Of a DNA stretch of 64,000 nt, positions 30,619 to 42,763 are shown one piece after another. The notes beneath the pieces are model-generated. The model was not told the DNA's origin. It ran no database searches and saw nothing but the letters and a program-made list of their open reading frames with translations. The position numbers and the translations under genes are program-made. The stretch is from Acanthosoma haemorrhoidale (taxonomy: Eukaryota > Arthropoda > Insecta > Hemiptera > Acanthosomatidae): contig OV884015.1 in the NCBI GenBank assembly GCA_930367205.1, positions 106,518,509 through 106,582,508 of the forward strand, written 5' to 3'. Position 1 is the stretch's first letter; every line of letters begins with the position of its first letter.

Positions 30619-31732
30619 ACGGCATTCAATTCAAATTCCAAATTTTCCAATTGGTTGGTGTGTCCTCAGTTGTTGGCTCTATACAAAAATTTTGATTTGA
30701 TTTTTTTATAAAAGTGTATGACTAACTAACTAGGCGCCTCTAAATATTACATTGAGTTTGGTTACAATATCCCTGAGCATTGTAAAAACAGTCATAGTAT
30801 CACTGTTAAAAACGATTTATATTTTAAAGATCTTATTTAAGCAGCTTTTCGGCTAGAAAATGAATATTTTAAAAAATGAAATATTTATTTATTTCTATAT
30901 AAGTAGTATTTTTCAGATCAACCTTATATACCAAAACGATACATAATATATATATTATAACTTTTACTTACCGAAAAACAATATACAAGTATTATATAAG
31001 GGAAAAAAAATTATAAGGGAGATTCCGCAGTCTAAAGTTCTCGGTTCCCCCCCCCCCCACTTCCTTCCTGACAGGCTCCGGTTGCCGGCTCCGATAAAAA
31101 CAACAGAAGCCACCCTTTAGTTAGGGGCATTATTAAAACTTGGGAGCTTGTTTTTGCACTTAGCGCTTGTGTCGCTGCTAACGCTCCTGTAGATTATTTC
31201 AAAGCCGTAGCAAATGCTTGTTGTCGTTGGGTTTAACGCCCTGTCTCCCTCCAATGAAAGCTGAAGGAGGGCGCTATCTGGAGTATTGTATTCCTTTCTG
31301 GAATTTTGCATGTAAATTTTGACTTGTCAATGAGAGTCTTTTAAAAACTTTATTATGAATAACAATCAAAACACTGGCATATATACAAATATTAATCAGT
31401 TACAGCGTTAGAACATACTCTGTTGAATACTTAGGCCCGAGTGTGGGTGTCTTGGCCCTAAGCAGCTTGGCAAAGGGTTAGTATTTTAGGGGAGGAAGGG
31501 GTTACTTACAAAAAAAAGGGAACCATAAGTCTCAACTGAGGTACACGTTTCTGCTAAAAATGTAAGATATAATGAGCATTATATAACTGACCGCTTTCGT
31601 CGCTGTTTTAAGATATTTTTAAATAAATCTATTTGTATAAAGCTATTAACCAATCATATTGCAAGACTCCCCTATTCGTCGATTTGCTAGCTCACTTGGC
31701 GGTCAAGTATTTAACATTACATATTTTTTACT
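30619..31732. other. No gene seen
   Basis: Mixed DNA with a C-run near 31050. The 64-codon minus frame at 31117-31311 has no recognisable motif. Confidence 0.45.
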
Positions 31733-32441
31733 TAAAGGACCTAGTATATCTGGGGATTAAACTGAAACGACACCACCGTTTTAGCGGCCATTTTGCGAGG
31801 AAGATGAAGCAGACACGCACGAAGTCTTACCGGCTTACGCATTTATTGACTTCCCCCAATCTATCACTGCGCCTAAAGCTCATGATCTATAAGAGTGTAC
31901 TCAGGACTACTCTGCTGTATGGTGCACCGCTTTTTCGTTATCGGACGGATACGACAGCTCGGCGACTCCAACAATTCCAAAACGGTATACTGATGAAAGT
32001 AGTCAGACATACTTCATTCGAGCAACGGAGCAACAGTGAACTACACGAGGTCTTTGATCTGCCTACGGTGGATGAATTTATTCATGAACTCATTACATTA
32101 CTTGACAAACCCGGTGTTTAACACTATAACCTGGTGCTCCATTCCCCTGTCGATGCCAGGACGCAGTCGAGGCAGGAACGCTTTAGTCTTAGGTTCTAGT
32201 TTTAAGTTTAGTTTGTAAGTTTCCCACATTGCAAACCGAAGGTGAGACCTATCACCTAGTCCTGTATCTTTTGATATTGTAATTTTAAATGTAAAAAGAT
32301 AAATGTTTTGTAATTCTACCCCCTTAAAATGCATATCGTGCAATGCAACAAGAGGAGCCATAAATCCGTAAATTTTGTTCAATTGTATTGTTCATTTGTT
32401 TGCAAAAATGTTTAAATAAACGGGTTTTGAAAAAAAAAAAA
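31733..32441 (+). pseudogene. Non-LTR retrotransposon fragment, family B2
   Basis: 5'-truncated copy starting at DLVYLGIKLKRHHRFSGH and running through KLMIYKSVLRTTLLYGAPLF, VVRHTSFEQRSNSELHE and DLPTVDEFIH. It lacks about 20 bp that encode the RRHIKFF core and is frameshifted there (about 32085). The 3' UTR matches the B2 copy at 17.8-18.0 kb and ends in a 13-A run at 32429-32441, the expected retroposon tail. Confidence 0.75.
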
Positions 32442-32826
32442 ATGTTTGTTTCTTTTATTGTAATTACTTTAGTAATCATTATAGATTTATTTTGAATACT
32501 CGTGTTTTTAGTGATTGCTATTTGAGCTAGACATATACACAATGGCAGCTGTACCATAATTTAATCAGCATCATCACAACTTAAAACTTCTTAATAAATC
32601 TAACTCATTAGAAATGTTAATTTATAAAATGGCTTATATCATTCATTCTCGAGAAACATTGATTTTTATGAAGAAACTTATAAAAATTCTACCTAGCCTC
32701 TTTATGTGTATGAGAATTCAAATTTGAATAAGTTAAAATTAGAATTAGCGCTTATGAGAATTGAAAAAAAAAAACTTTTATACCGAAACAATTTTTTCTT
32801 GGTTTTTATTTTTCAAAATCAATATA
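32442..32826. other. AT-rich DNA, no gene seen
   Basis: No supported feature. Confidence 0.5.
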
Positions 32827-33288
32827 AAATTATAAACTGCCTTATTAGGCAATAAATTATTGTGGTCAATGTTCTCATTCGTACAGCATATACAAAAAGC
32901 CCAGAGACCTTTCAAACCCATATACGTGCGTCACCAGATACGAGCTGACGAAAACGGCTAGAGCATGTGATGAGAGAAACTGGCCATTGCCAGGACTCCC
33001 ACTGTCACGCATTTATAGCAGGTCACGAGGCCACTGCCGGTTTAGTCTCCGGGGAGGATTATAGGGATGAGTGGCGCAGTGCAATGACTGTACTGGGGGA
33101 TTAGGGTGGTTGGATAGGTTACTATGGAATTTTATGAACTTGGAAAGGATGAGTTCGAGAATGTAGGGTATATTAAGATCGTTATGAAGGGTTTTGTCGC
33201 TGACGTAATAAGGGGCATTTACTATTGTTCTCAGCACTTTTGATTGAAAGGATTGGGTACGCTTGATGTTCGACTTCCAAAACAAATT
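32827..33288 (-). pseudogene. Family A jockey-like retroposon, C-terminal and 3' UTR
   Basis: Minus strand: 33285-33013 encodes the typical C-terminus of a jockey-clade pol ORF, with QSKVLRTIVNAPYYVSDKTL, HNDLNIPYILELI and SKFIKFHSNLSNHPNP. The 3' UTR follows to about 32827. Truncated just upstream of the WKSNIKRTQSFQ block. Only the tail of the protein is present. Confidence 0.8.
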
Positions 33289-34331
33289 AGACTAGATAAA
33301 TAAAGTACTACTTCGCTAGATTGCCTTTTCGAGTGTCGCAATTATAAAGCCTCTACAATAGAATAAAAGGCGGTAATCATAAACAATGTTTTATTCATCA
33401 AGGTTTGAGTATATAAGTGAAATATTCCTATGTATTAATTCAGAGACTGAATAAACAGTTTTTTTTCCTTTCTTTTAAAACGATAGTGGATCGATATAAA
33501 AGCTTTCATCTGCTTATTTCAACTCATTTTATATTCAAGAAGTGGGGGGGGGGTCGGAATATTAAACGCAACACACGATCCCCTCAAAGCTCTTGGAAAT
33601 ATTGCGGCAATATTAACCCCACTGCCGCTCAACAAACTGAGCCCTGCTGTTCTCTGTTTGATTATCGTTAGCGGGACACGACGAGGATGGCGCCTGGACT
33701 CTGAAGGAGAGTTCATTTTTCACTGGAGCCTTTCTTCTGGGCTGACTGGGCCCGACTCTCGCCATTGAATAAAACATTGTCCGGAGTCCTCGCCGCCATA
33801 ATGCCAGGGCTGAAAGTGTTTATATTTTACCCGCGGTCGGCTTATCCCACCAAGGAGATCCACAGTACAAAGGAACGCATTTCCCACAGTCCCGCTGTGT
33901 GGGAATGTGGGTCATTCGTACATCGGGGATTTCCAACCACCCGGGGAGGGGATACCCCCCGTCTTTTCAGATAGCGATTTCCCGATTCCATCATAGGCTT
34001 GCCGCCTCCAGCCTCCTACATTATACATAAGGCTACGATTCTCCCATCAATTTTTCCTCACTTCAAGATGAAAAATAGCATAATCTCGAGTTGAGTGTTG
34101 CAAGATTTTCTCTACTGTATTTTGTAAATAAGTGCCTGCGATAAATATTAAGTCGAGCTGCAAATAGTATTGTTGCAACTCTCCACCTCTGCTGTAAACT
34201 TTACTTGGGCAGTCATTTTTTACGTCTTCGTTTGGTCCTAGGACGTACATATTGACAGTTACAGTAAGCGTAATAAGTGCTTAGAAACCTGGCAATGAAC
34301 ACATGCCTACTGAATTCCTACTTAAACAAAC
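33289..34331. other. No gene seen; GC-richer block
   Basis: A G-run lies at 33543-33552. From about 33640 to 34010 the sequence is GC-richer and apparently single-copy in the window, with no long frame. It may be regulatory or host-derived but nothing specific is recognised. Confidence 0.4.
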
Positions 34332-34831
34332 NNNNNNNNNNNNNNNNNNNNNNNNNNNNNNNNNNNNNNNNNNNNNNNNNNNNNNNNNNNNNNNNNNNNN
34401 NNNNNNNNNNNNNNNNNNNNNNNNNNNNNNNNNNNNNNNNNNNNNNNNNNNNNNNNNNNNNNNNNNNNNNNNNNNNNNNNNNNNNNNNNNNNNNNNNNNN
34501 NNNNNNNNNNNNNNNNNNNNNNNNNNNNNNNNNNNNNNNNNNNNNNNNNNNNNNNNNNNNNNNNNNNNNNNNNNNNNNNNNNNNNNNNNNNNNNNNNNNN
34601 NNNNNNNNNNNNNNNNNNNNNNNNNNNNNNNNNNNNNNNNNNNNNNNNNNNNNNNNNNNNNNNNNNNNNNNNNNNNNNNNNNNNNNNNNNNNNNNNNNNN
34701 NNNNNNNNNNNNNNNNNNNNNNNNNNNNNNNNNNNNNNNNNNNNNNNNNNNNNNNNNNNNNNNNNNNNNNNNNNNNNNNNNNNNNNNNNNNNNNNNNNNN
34801 NNNNNNNNNNNNNNNNNNNNNNNNNNNNNNN
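34332..34831. other. Assembly gap (500 N)
   Basis: Exactly 500 unknown bases. The round length suggests a placeholder rather than a measured gap. Confidence 0.98.
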
Positions 34832-35012
34832 TCTCTGTCTCTCTCCCTCTACCTCCCTCTCTCCCTCTCTCTACCTCCCTCCCTCCCTCTCTCTCTACCT
34901 CCCTCCCTCTCTCTCTACCTCCCTCTCTCTCTGCCTCTCTCTCTCTCTCTCTCTTCCTCTCTCTCTCTCTCCCTCCCCCCTCTCACCCTCTCCCTCTCTT
35001 CCTCTCTCCCTC
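34832..35012. repeat. CT-rich simple repeat
   Basis: (CT)n/(CCCT)n low-complexity tract directly after the gap; such tracts commonly cause assembly breaks. Serine/leucine-rich frames over it are artefacts. Confidence 0.9.
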
Positions 35013-36049
35013 TCCCGTTACAACAATATACATATCGAGATGTGTTTTTTTTTGCTTATAATATTGATATTTTTCTCTCTGTTTTATAATTCTTGGATAG
35101 TTGTTAAATATTTTCTCCGTTTTACTCTAGTTATTTTATTCAAAAATATTTTGTCCAAGTTAGTTACATTCTCACCATAAAAGAAGTTAATATTTCCACT
35201 ATTTTATAATAAACAGTAAAACCAAGGATTTGTGGGCTTCTTTTTGGTGTATTAGATTCTTTCTATACAAAATGTACATTTACAAAGACAAATTTGTCCA
35301 TACTTTTTGGAATTACTACAATGCTAGTATATTCGCTTATTGAAATAGTGAGAGGTTTTATAATCTATTAACACTTAGCAGATACTAGCTGCTGAAGATG
35401 TGAGGACAGGCTGCTAGCGCCTAGAAGCAGCTATCCAGACACGCCAGGTCCTGCCTCTGCCATGCAAATGAGCTAGTGATTAACAACGTGTCGCCTCTCC
35501 GATGTCTGATTAATGTCTACAGCACAGTTAGGAGTTTTTTTCTCCTCTGTAACTACTGACTCAATGTTATTCATTAAACAAGCACTTAGTTGCTAATTCT
35601 ACTTGGACCATCGAGTATTTGAAAACACTTAGCCAAGCCATTTTGTAATTTAAAATTGCCTTGGGTAAATTCAGGTACTATTGGGAAAAATTAGGTAGAA
35701 AAATGGCATCAAAAGTCTAGCCCTTCACTGTCGTTTCCCTTTCACAATTATTAAATATTTAGAATTATTCATGAATTGAAAAGGCTAAAATATTATCTTC
35801 TTTCCAATGGAAAATGTCTGGGACTAAAATGCCTCACAGCAGTTACAAAATTTAATAACAAACATTTAAACAATTTTTTATTTCAGAAAACTTATTGTTA
35901 TCTAGCCTAATCGGTAATCGTGAAGGTCACATTCTTAATATACTTATCGAATCTCAGTCGAAATATCTGACAATGTTTACAAGGTGAGCACGCATACATA
36001 GGCTCGACTAGCGGCGTAACTTCAGCATGATGACGTAGACTGGAATTTG
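35013..36049. other. No gene seen
   Basis: AT-rich with a more balanced block at about 35380-35560 that contains the octamer ATGCAAAT. No coding support. Confidence 0.45.
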
Positions 36050-36562
36050 AATTGTCAGTCCTCTGGTTCTATGATGTCTTTCATTCGCCAAGCTTCGGCG
36101 GTCCAGCAGTGCTTCCATCGGACGGGCACTGGTGGTGGCTGAAGGTCGGAGAATAGTGGGTTATGGCTATGTCTTAGGGAGTCAAAAAATTTGATGTGCC
36201 TTCTCTTGATAAAGTCTTGGATAGTGAGCACTTCGAATTTTTTGTGGATTTCGTCTGCCTTCATTCGGTCGAAAGGGGTGTGTTTGAGGGAGGTGTGGAG
36301 AACTCTATTCTGAAATTGCTGGAGCTTTAGGAGAGTGTTGGGAGTCAAATACTTGTAGAGAGGGGTTCCATACATCAATGCAGGTCTTAGGACGCTCTGG
36401 TATATCAGCAGCTTGAGGCGTACTGATAGAGCCGGGCTGTGAAGTAGGTGTACGAGGTTGAAGAATTTCTTCCTAACACTTTTTAATTTCCTGCCGAGGT
36501 GCGTTGTGAACGACAAGTGCATACCGAGGGTAATTCCGAGGTAGCACAGCTTGTTGCTTACA
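36050..36562 (-). pseudogene. Non-LTR retrotransposon fragment, family B1
   Basis: Minus-strand open frame of at least 155 codons covering the end of the RT ORF: LGRKLKSVRKKFFNLVHLL, RLKLLIYQSVLRPALMYGTP, LQQFQNRVL, FDRMKADEIHKKFEVL, RRHIKFFDSLRHSHNPLF. Uninterrupted to its stop near 36055. The frame continues upstream to about 36562 without the catalytic region. The 3' UTR of the 42-kb sister copy is absent. Confidence 0.75.
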
Positions 36563-37296
36563 GGATATATATATACGATAGATCATCAGCTGGAGTTTAC
36601 ATATTTTACACATTTAAAGCCATTAATGATGAATTAAAAAAAAAAAAATTAAAAGACTACATTCAAATCTCCTTTGAGAAATTGCGATATGGGTTTTGTT
36701 TTGTTTTTTAGTTGGACAAGACCGGCTATAAAGATTGGCCATTGGCATGGCTACAGTTCGACATGGGCTAGCTCTCGGATGCAACTTATTTTACATTTTG
36801 TAACTTGTTTATTGTTTCATTTGATTCCGAAATTACTCCTTAAACTGGAGAAAGAAATTAATAAAGAAATCATTGAGTCACACATGTTACCTTGAGGGCT
36901 GTTTCTCAGGCGGTAATGAGAGTCGACTGATATTCGGGCACACACCTATGCGAAACTACAGCTGAGGTGAAGGTCAATAAATTAACTATTCATAGGATAC
37001 GTGCATGCCAATGACGAACTCAACTCTTTCCCCTCGCTCTAGGAGGAACAGGGAATTCATGAAAAGGGCCGAATCTAGCTCGTTCTATGAATATCTGATT
37101 ATTCTCTCTCAGGTGCGTCTTCTACTTTCCTCTATTTTAAAATTTTTAAAAAAAATAGCTCAAACTAACTTAAACTTGAGAGGGGAAAATACTTTTTTTT
37201 CTATTATGCACAACCACCGAAAAATAAATTGAAAAACTTTTCTTGCTATACATAATAAGTCGCTAGTAATAGTAATTTGTGACAGTGGAGCTTCAC
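36563..37296. other. AT-rich DNA, no gene seen
   Basis: No supported feature; short frames at 36499-37232 have no recognisable motifs. Confidence 0.5.
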
Positions 37297-37899
37297 ATTA
37301 ACGGATACTGGTGGATTAACGGATATTGATGGATTAACGGATATTGATGGATTAACGGATACTGATATATTAACGGATATTGATGGATTAACGGATACTG
37401 ATGTATTAACGGATATTGATGGATTAACGGATACTGATGTATTAACGGATATTGATGGATTAACGGATACTGGTGGATTAACGGATATTGATGGATTAAC
37501 GGATATTGATGGATTAACGGATACTGATGTATTGACGGATATTGATGGATTAACGGATATTGATGGATTAACGGATACTGATGTATTAACGGGTATTGAT
37601 GGATTAACGGATATTGATGGATTAACGGATATTGATGGATTAACGGATACTTATGTATTAACGGATTAACGGATATTGATTGATTAACGGGTACTGGTGG
37701 ATTAACGGATATTGATGGATTAACGGATATTGATGGATTAACGGATACTGATGTATTGACGGATATTGATGGATTAACGGATATTGATGGATTAACGGAT
37801 ATTGATGTATTAACGGATACTGGTGGAATAACGGATACTGGTGGATTAACGGATACTGGTGGATTAACGGATATTGATGGATTAACGGATACTGGTGGG
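37297..37899. repeat. 18-bp minisatellite, about 33 units
   Basis: Tandem units of the form ATTAACGGATAYTGRTGK (18 bp) over 603 bp. Three main variants alternate (ATTGATGGA, ACTGATGTA, ACTGGTGGA after ACGGAT). One unit near 37655-37675 is a partial of about 8-9 bp. A longer pattern including TTGACGG recurs 224 bp apart (37531 and 37755), indicating that a multi-unit block was copied. One frame is open over much of it but has no ATG. Confidence 0.95.
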
Positions 37900-38289
37900 A
37901 ATTGAATTTTCTTCCACTTAACGGTTTGAAGAATATTATTTAAGACAAATTTATTTTTAAAGGATACTCATATAAAAACCCAGGTCCGCTTTGAGTTATG
38001 AAGTATCACACTGGTATGCTCTACACACACAGAGTAGGGGGAGGATTTTGAGGTCACATCGCCATGAGTTGAGCAATAACTGAATATTTATAGCAGTTAT
38101 GTAGTCATCAGACGCAGCTCCTTCATTTATGGTTAGTATGTTGGCCATGTGACTAGTTCTAAGAACTATATCCATGAGGTTGTGTGAGCTAATGAACTAG
38201 TTGCAAGCCATTGGCCTTTAACTCTAAGACCAATGAAGTAAATATAACTAAACTAAACTTATAGGTACAGGTATAGGAACATATAAGGG
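37900..38289. other. No gene seen
   Basis: No supported feature between the minisatellite and the next LTR-like repeat. Confidence 0.5.
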
Positions 38290-39057
38290 TGTCGGGTTGT
38301 CACGAGGGGGTGCCTAGTTACCCTATCCTTAGTGACTAAGTGAAGGTTGAATAGGCTATGACCTGGACAATTGCTTCATGACGGGTCTTACTACTGTACT
38401 ATCTGACTCCATATTTGAAAAGTATGTGCCCCGACAGTGCACTATGTTCAGGAGAAGAGGTATAGGGTAGGTATTATAGGTTGTTTATGTGGTCTTGGAA
38501 CGACCACAAATTCATACTCGGTATCTGAGGGTAGGCGAAAACCGTCCGGATCCCAAAGGCGAGTGTGAACCGGAGAGAGGCAGACTGGATTGTCGGGGAG
38601 ACGCCACTAAGTAAAGTTTGTATGGCAACGACAACCGTTGTCCGCGAGGGAGAGGTCTCTTCCAAGGAGATGCTACTTTTAGCGAGACGAAGGCAGATAA
38701 TCCTACTAGTAAGGTGTGCGTTCTGGCAACGCCGGGCTAAAACATAGCGAGGTTAGGAAAGAGAGATTTAGAGGTAGTTGAATAGGAAATCCATGGTTTG
38801 AGTAGAGCAGCAAGCGCCAGTGCAGAGAGAGAGAGAGAGAGCAGTGTTCTTCAGGTGTCGGGTTCCAAGAGTCTGTCAAATCTGGCCCCTTATATAGGCA
38901 GGTCAGAAGCGGCGGTTGTCCCACTGCTGCCCCTAGTGGCTTCAGCTGTTTCATGCGCTTAAGTTTCCCTCTCTCTTAAATGACGCCTTAAGGTTTTTAT
39001 TATTAAAATATAGAAACAAGTGGATATTTTCTGGGCCGAGAAGGGGGGGGACTTCTA
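38290..39057 (-). repeat. LTR-like sequence, family S variant
   Basis: On the minus strand it ends CTCGTGACAACCCGACA, the family S 3' end, and carries the shared block (GTTTTAGCCCGGCGTTGCCAG to TCTCGCTAAAAGTAGC). Its 5' half (AGAAGTCCC...CTCGGCCCAGAAAATATC) differs from the 24685 copy but matches 45310-45383. It has a TATATAAGGGG promoter-like motif. Sister of 44754-45383. Confidence 0.55.
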
Positions 39058-40788
39058 TTTATTCTAGAGAATAAGTTGACACAACAAAGGGCATAATAGT
39101 ATAAGACACGACTGCGGGTTTTGGACTGGTTCAAATACGAGCTTGACCTGCATTTATTAGTTAAAGTTGATTGCTGGTCATGGGTTAAGATATTAAGAAA
39201 ATACTCCTGAGAACAGCTATAAAGTACTGTTTGCGACACGAAAAATTTAAGCAGCATTTCTAGCACTGTTGCGCTGTTGAAATTTGCGCAAGGATTTATA
39301 TTGCTAAATTTGAAAAATTTCAGATGCATTAACAGAAAGGCAGAGACGATCTTGCTATTGGTTTGGGATATTATTAATCATTCCCAATTTTTAATTGTTC
39401 CGTAATGCACAAATGCAGTTGACTGACCAATTGGCCATAAATCTGTGAAAAACACAACAAGATTCTCAGTAACTAATTATAAACTTTCTATTTGATCCAA
39501 AACCTAGAAATGCCTATAATCAATGACTGCCCTCACTACATAAAAATAATTGCTGTAATCAATGGCTTACGACACCCCGCAATCAAAGAATTTTAACAAA
39601 ACAATATTCTCCGGAAGAATACGTTGCCGAATCAAATCCAAGTCACGAAAATGGTCGTTACAAAAATATTTTTTTGTACCCGAATTGCTGATCATTTATA
39701 GAATAAAAATAAAAAGAGATAATTTTAATTTAAAAATATTTTGATTTAGTTTGTAAATATATTATTGTCACATAGACAATAACATGAAAAGTCTACAGTA
39801 TCATGTAAATTATCAGATATGAAGCCTAAACAAAAAAACTCTTGTTTGTGGCGTTTGAAAACTGACCAGCTATATTCGTATATATTGTCTTACCCACGTG
39901 ATTCTGAGCACGGTCGTGAACAGGGATATAAACAATTTAGTGAAGCCAACCAACAATATATATCTCAATGTACTGTACAGTATTTGGCTTAAATTAAGCA
40001 CAAATATTACTATAAATGAGAATCTCATAACAACAGAGGTCGGGGAAGGAAACAACGCTTTCAGATGAAGATATTAATTATATTAACATCCGCCCGGAGA
40101 TCCCGGACGCAGAAGAACAATACAATGTGCATGACGTTTCAGTATTTTATATATAGCTAGCAAATTAAGATTACATCTTAAATCCTTTAGATATGTCCAC
40201 ATGTTTCCTTGCTATTTGGCTATTGACAATTAAAAGAAAAACTTATGTATTGATATATATTCGCACTATTTTTATTATTACCAGGCAGAAACTTTGTTGT
40301 TATTACGAAGCATTTTCCGCCATATAGAGTGACGCGGAGACAATAAAGGGACGCCTACCCTCCAGGTACATCTGGGCTGAAAGAACAAGTGGGCGGATGT
40401 GGCAAAGGGCCAAACCGACCCACGGCGGTCGCCAACTTGGTAAAAGTTGTAACAAGATCCAGCTCGTAAACTTCAGATATCAGCTGTTAGCTTCTAAAGT
40501 ACCTACTTACCCAATAAATGTACCGTACCCTTCACTTTCCAAACGGCAACTTTCCACTGTCTTGTTTTCCCTCCATAGAATTCATATACGCTGTACAAAC
40601 TATTCTACAACGAAATCATATTTAAAAATGAGAGAGTAACATTTATGTGAGTTTGTGATGTAAAATCAACTTAACCGTAGACAATCCATTCAATTTATTT
40701 AAACAACATTGAAAAATGTTCCCACCTTACCTTCACCCTCTGCCGAAAGTCTTGTCCACTAGTTTCTTTTAATTCCATTCCTCTCATT
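39058..40788. other. AT-rich DNA, no gene seen
   Basis: No supported feature; the 108-codon minus frame at 39003-39329 has no recognisable motif and partly overlaps the repeat. Confidence 0.45.
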
Positions 40789-40880
40789 ATATCGGAGATA
40801 GTACGGTACTTAGGCTTCCATCTCGACGAACGGCTGACCTGGACGGACTACTTTAAAGGACATCCTATCTCTCAATAGAA
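40789..40880 (+). pseudogene. Family A coding fragment (left part, split by insertion)
   Basis: Encodes the YLGFHLDERLTW block followed by the CTCTCAATAGAA stretch found in the intact family A sequence near 59.94 kb. The family A sequence continues only after 42764, so this is the left half of a copy interrupted by the nested retroposons. Confidence 0.7.
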
Positions 40881-40953
40881 GATTTATTCGCTTTGAAGGG
40901 AGACCAGAGTTAATCCTCCCACATCCTATTTTATAAGTTTGAGAGCTAAGGGG

Positions 40954-40986
<33 letters not shown>
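40881..40986 (+). mobile_element. Short chimeric retroposon insert
   Basis: 36 bp resembling family S LTR sequence (compare 61595-61631, GATTTATTC...GAGACCAGAGTTA) joined to the last 37 bp of the B1 3' UTR (CCCACATCCTATTTT...GAGCTAAGGGG), then a 33-A tail. It is bounded by CTCAATAGAA at 40871-40880 and 40987-40996, a target duplication. A template-switch retroposition product is the simplest reading. Confidence 0.6.
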
Positions 40987-40989
<3 letters not shown>

Positions 40990-40998
40990 AATAGAAAA

Positions 40999-41931
40999 CC
41001 TCCGGATCACATCCTACAACTGATTAGACAGCGTAATAACATCAAGAACAGGTGGTTTAGGACCAAAAACAGGGACTTAAAACCGGTTTTAAATGCTCTC
41101 ACAAACCAAGTTAAGTCCCTGATGGCCCAGTGGAAAAATTCGATTTGGGAAGATCGCCTCACCAGTCTCCACGGTGACCACAAGCAATTGTGGAAGCTTG
41201 TGAAGACCTGCAGGTCCAAAAAGAACGGTGTAAGGCTGGCCGTGAACGGGCAGTTCATTCCCACCACCGAACAAGTGGACATCTTGGCGGCCCATTATGA
41301 GGAAGTCAGTCTTGGCCAGGGACAGCCAACAGGAGCCCTCGACCATCCCTCCCCCACCCTCCCTACCACTACCGAAATCTACACCTCACACCGGCAAAGC
41401 GCTGCATTCATTCGAAGAACGACCGGCAAGAAGGCCCCAGGTCAGGATTCTATCCAGAACATCCTACTCAAGCAGCTGCCGAGGAAAGGAATCTCATTCA
41501 TAACGAACGTGTTGAACTCCTGCTTCAGGCTGCACTATTTCCCCCAGAACTGGAAGCACGCTGTAGTGGTCCCCCTTCTGAAGCCAGCAAAAAGCGGTTA
41601 TGAGCCATCTCATTACCGCCCCATCAGTCTGCTGACTCAACTCTCGAAGCTGTTCGAGAGAATCATCCACGTACATCTCTCCGGGCACTGCGAGTCACAA
41701 GAAGTCATCCCACCAGAGCAGACTGGTTTCAGCACAGGCTTAAGCGCGAACAACAACCTGGTGAGATTGCAACACCACGTCGCATCAAACGTCCGGAGCA
41801 ACAGAGCTACCGCTATGATTTCTCTGGACTGTTCGAAAGCTTTCGACTCTGTGGACCACTACATCCTACTCCAACGTCTGAGGGAATACGAATTCTCGGA
41901 TCAGCTGCAGAACCTGATAAGATCCTCCTAA
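40999..41931 (+). pseudogene. B1 reverse transcriptase, N-terminal half
   Basis: About 310 codons from PPDHILQLIRQRN. It contains the linker after the endonuclease (WEDRLTSLHGDHKQLWKLVK) and RT blocks 1-4: KKAPGQDSIQNILLKQLP, KPAKSGYEPSHYRPISLL, PPEQTGFSTGLSANNNL, and the first catalytic aspartate in MISLDCSKAFDSVDH. The frame stops at 41931 just before the expected YxDD region, which is deleted. The endonuclease domain is also missing. The apparent start upstream in poly-A is an artefact of the tail of the short insert. Confidence 0.85.
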
Positions 41932-42367
41932 GAAATTAAAGAGTGTTAGGAAGAAATTCTTCAGCCTCGGACACCTACTTCACAGCCCGGCTTTATCGGT
42001 ACGCCTCAAGCTGCTGATATACCAGAGCGTCCTAAGACCTGCTTTGATGTATGGAACCCCTCTCTTCAAGTATCTGACTCCTAACACTCTCCAAACGCTC
42101 CAGCAATTTCAGAACAGAGTTCTCCGCACCTCCCTCAAACATACCCCGTTCGACCGAATGAAGGCAGACGAGATGCATAAAAAATTTGAAGTGCTCAACA
42201 TTCAAGATTTTATCAAGAGAAGGCACATCAAATTTTTTGACTCACTCAGACATAGCCACAACCCACTATTCTCCGACCTTCAACCACCACCAATGCCCGT
42301 CAGATGGAAGCACTGCTGGACCGCCGAAGCCTGGAGGATGATCGACGTCATTGAACCCGATGACTGA
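41932..42367 (+). pseudogene. B1 RT ORF, C-terminal part after deletion
   Basis: Resumes in a shifted frame at KKLKSVRKKFFSLGHLLHS, continuing to RLKLLIYQSVLRPALMYGTP, FDRMKADEMHKKFEVL, RRHIKFFDSLRHSHNPLF and a stop at 42365. Very similar to the minus-strand copy at 36055-36522. The junction at about 41928-41934 removes the YxDD catalytic core and the RT thumb start. Confidence 0.85.
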
Positions 42368-42763
42368 ACGAACTACACCCAGCCGAGATATCGAGGCCGA
42401 TCTCCCGGCCGACTCAACCGAAGCTACAAGACCCCATCTACCTGTTTAAGCAGGGTAGACCTTCCGGCCAAGTGGCCGACTCATTTCAGCCCCCTGCCGG
42501 GGCGGGCCAGGCTTGACCTGGCCGACTACAAACCATTGCCTAGGTACCCCTAGGCTCTACCCTCGGTAGACTCTCACTACCTTCCCGAATCCACCCGCCT
42601 CCTTCAGGCATTCCACACCCTATATCCTTCTCATACATCCTTCAAATGGGGGACTCCCCTTAGTGAAAGGCACTCATTAGCCCAAAATAATTTTTCTTTA
42701 TTTTTCCCACATCCTATTTTTATAGTTTGAGAGTTAAGAGAAAAAAAAAAAAAAAAAAAAAAA

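Larger units (their letters stand above)
40997..42763 (+). mobile_element. Non-LTR retrotransposon B1, nested in family A
   Basis: A jockey-like element, 5'-truncated and internally deleted, ending with a 23-A tail at 42741-42763 and flanked by CTCAATAGAA (40987-40996 and 42764-42773). It holds the N-terminal half of an RT domain, a deletion, the C-terminal region, and a 3' UTR of about 350 bp. Confidence 0.8.

Noticed and set aside
34277..35089. Apparent ORFs across the gap
   Set aside because: They consist mostly of unknown residues from the N gap plus a CT repeat; no coding evidence.
37297..37899. CRISPR array or repeat-encoded protein
   Set aside because: The 18-bp units are contiguous without spacers, so it is not a CRISPR array. 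The open frame lacks an ATG and is shifted by a partial unit.
40939..40998. Poly-lysine N-terminus of the B1 RT ORF
   Set aside because: It translates the poly-A tail of the short retroposon inserted just upstream, not part of the B1 protein.
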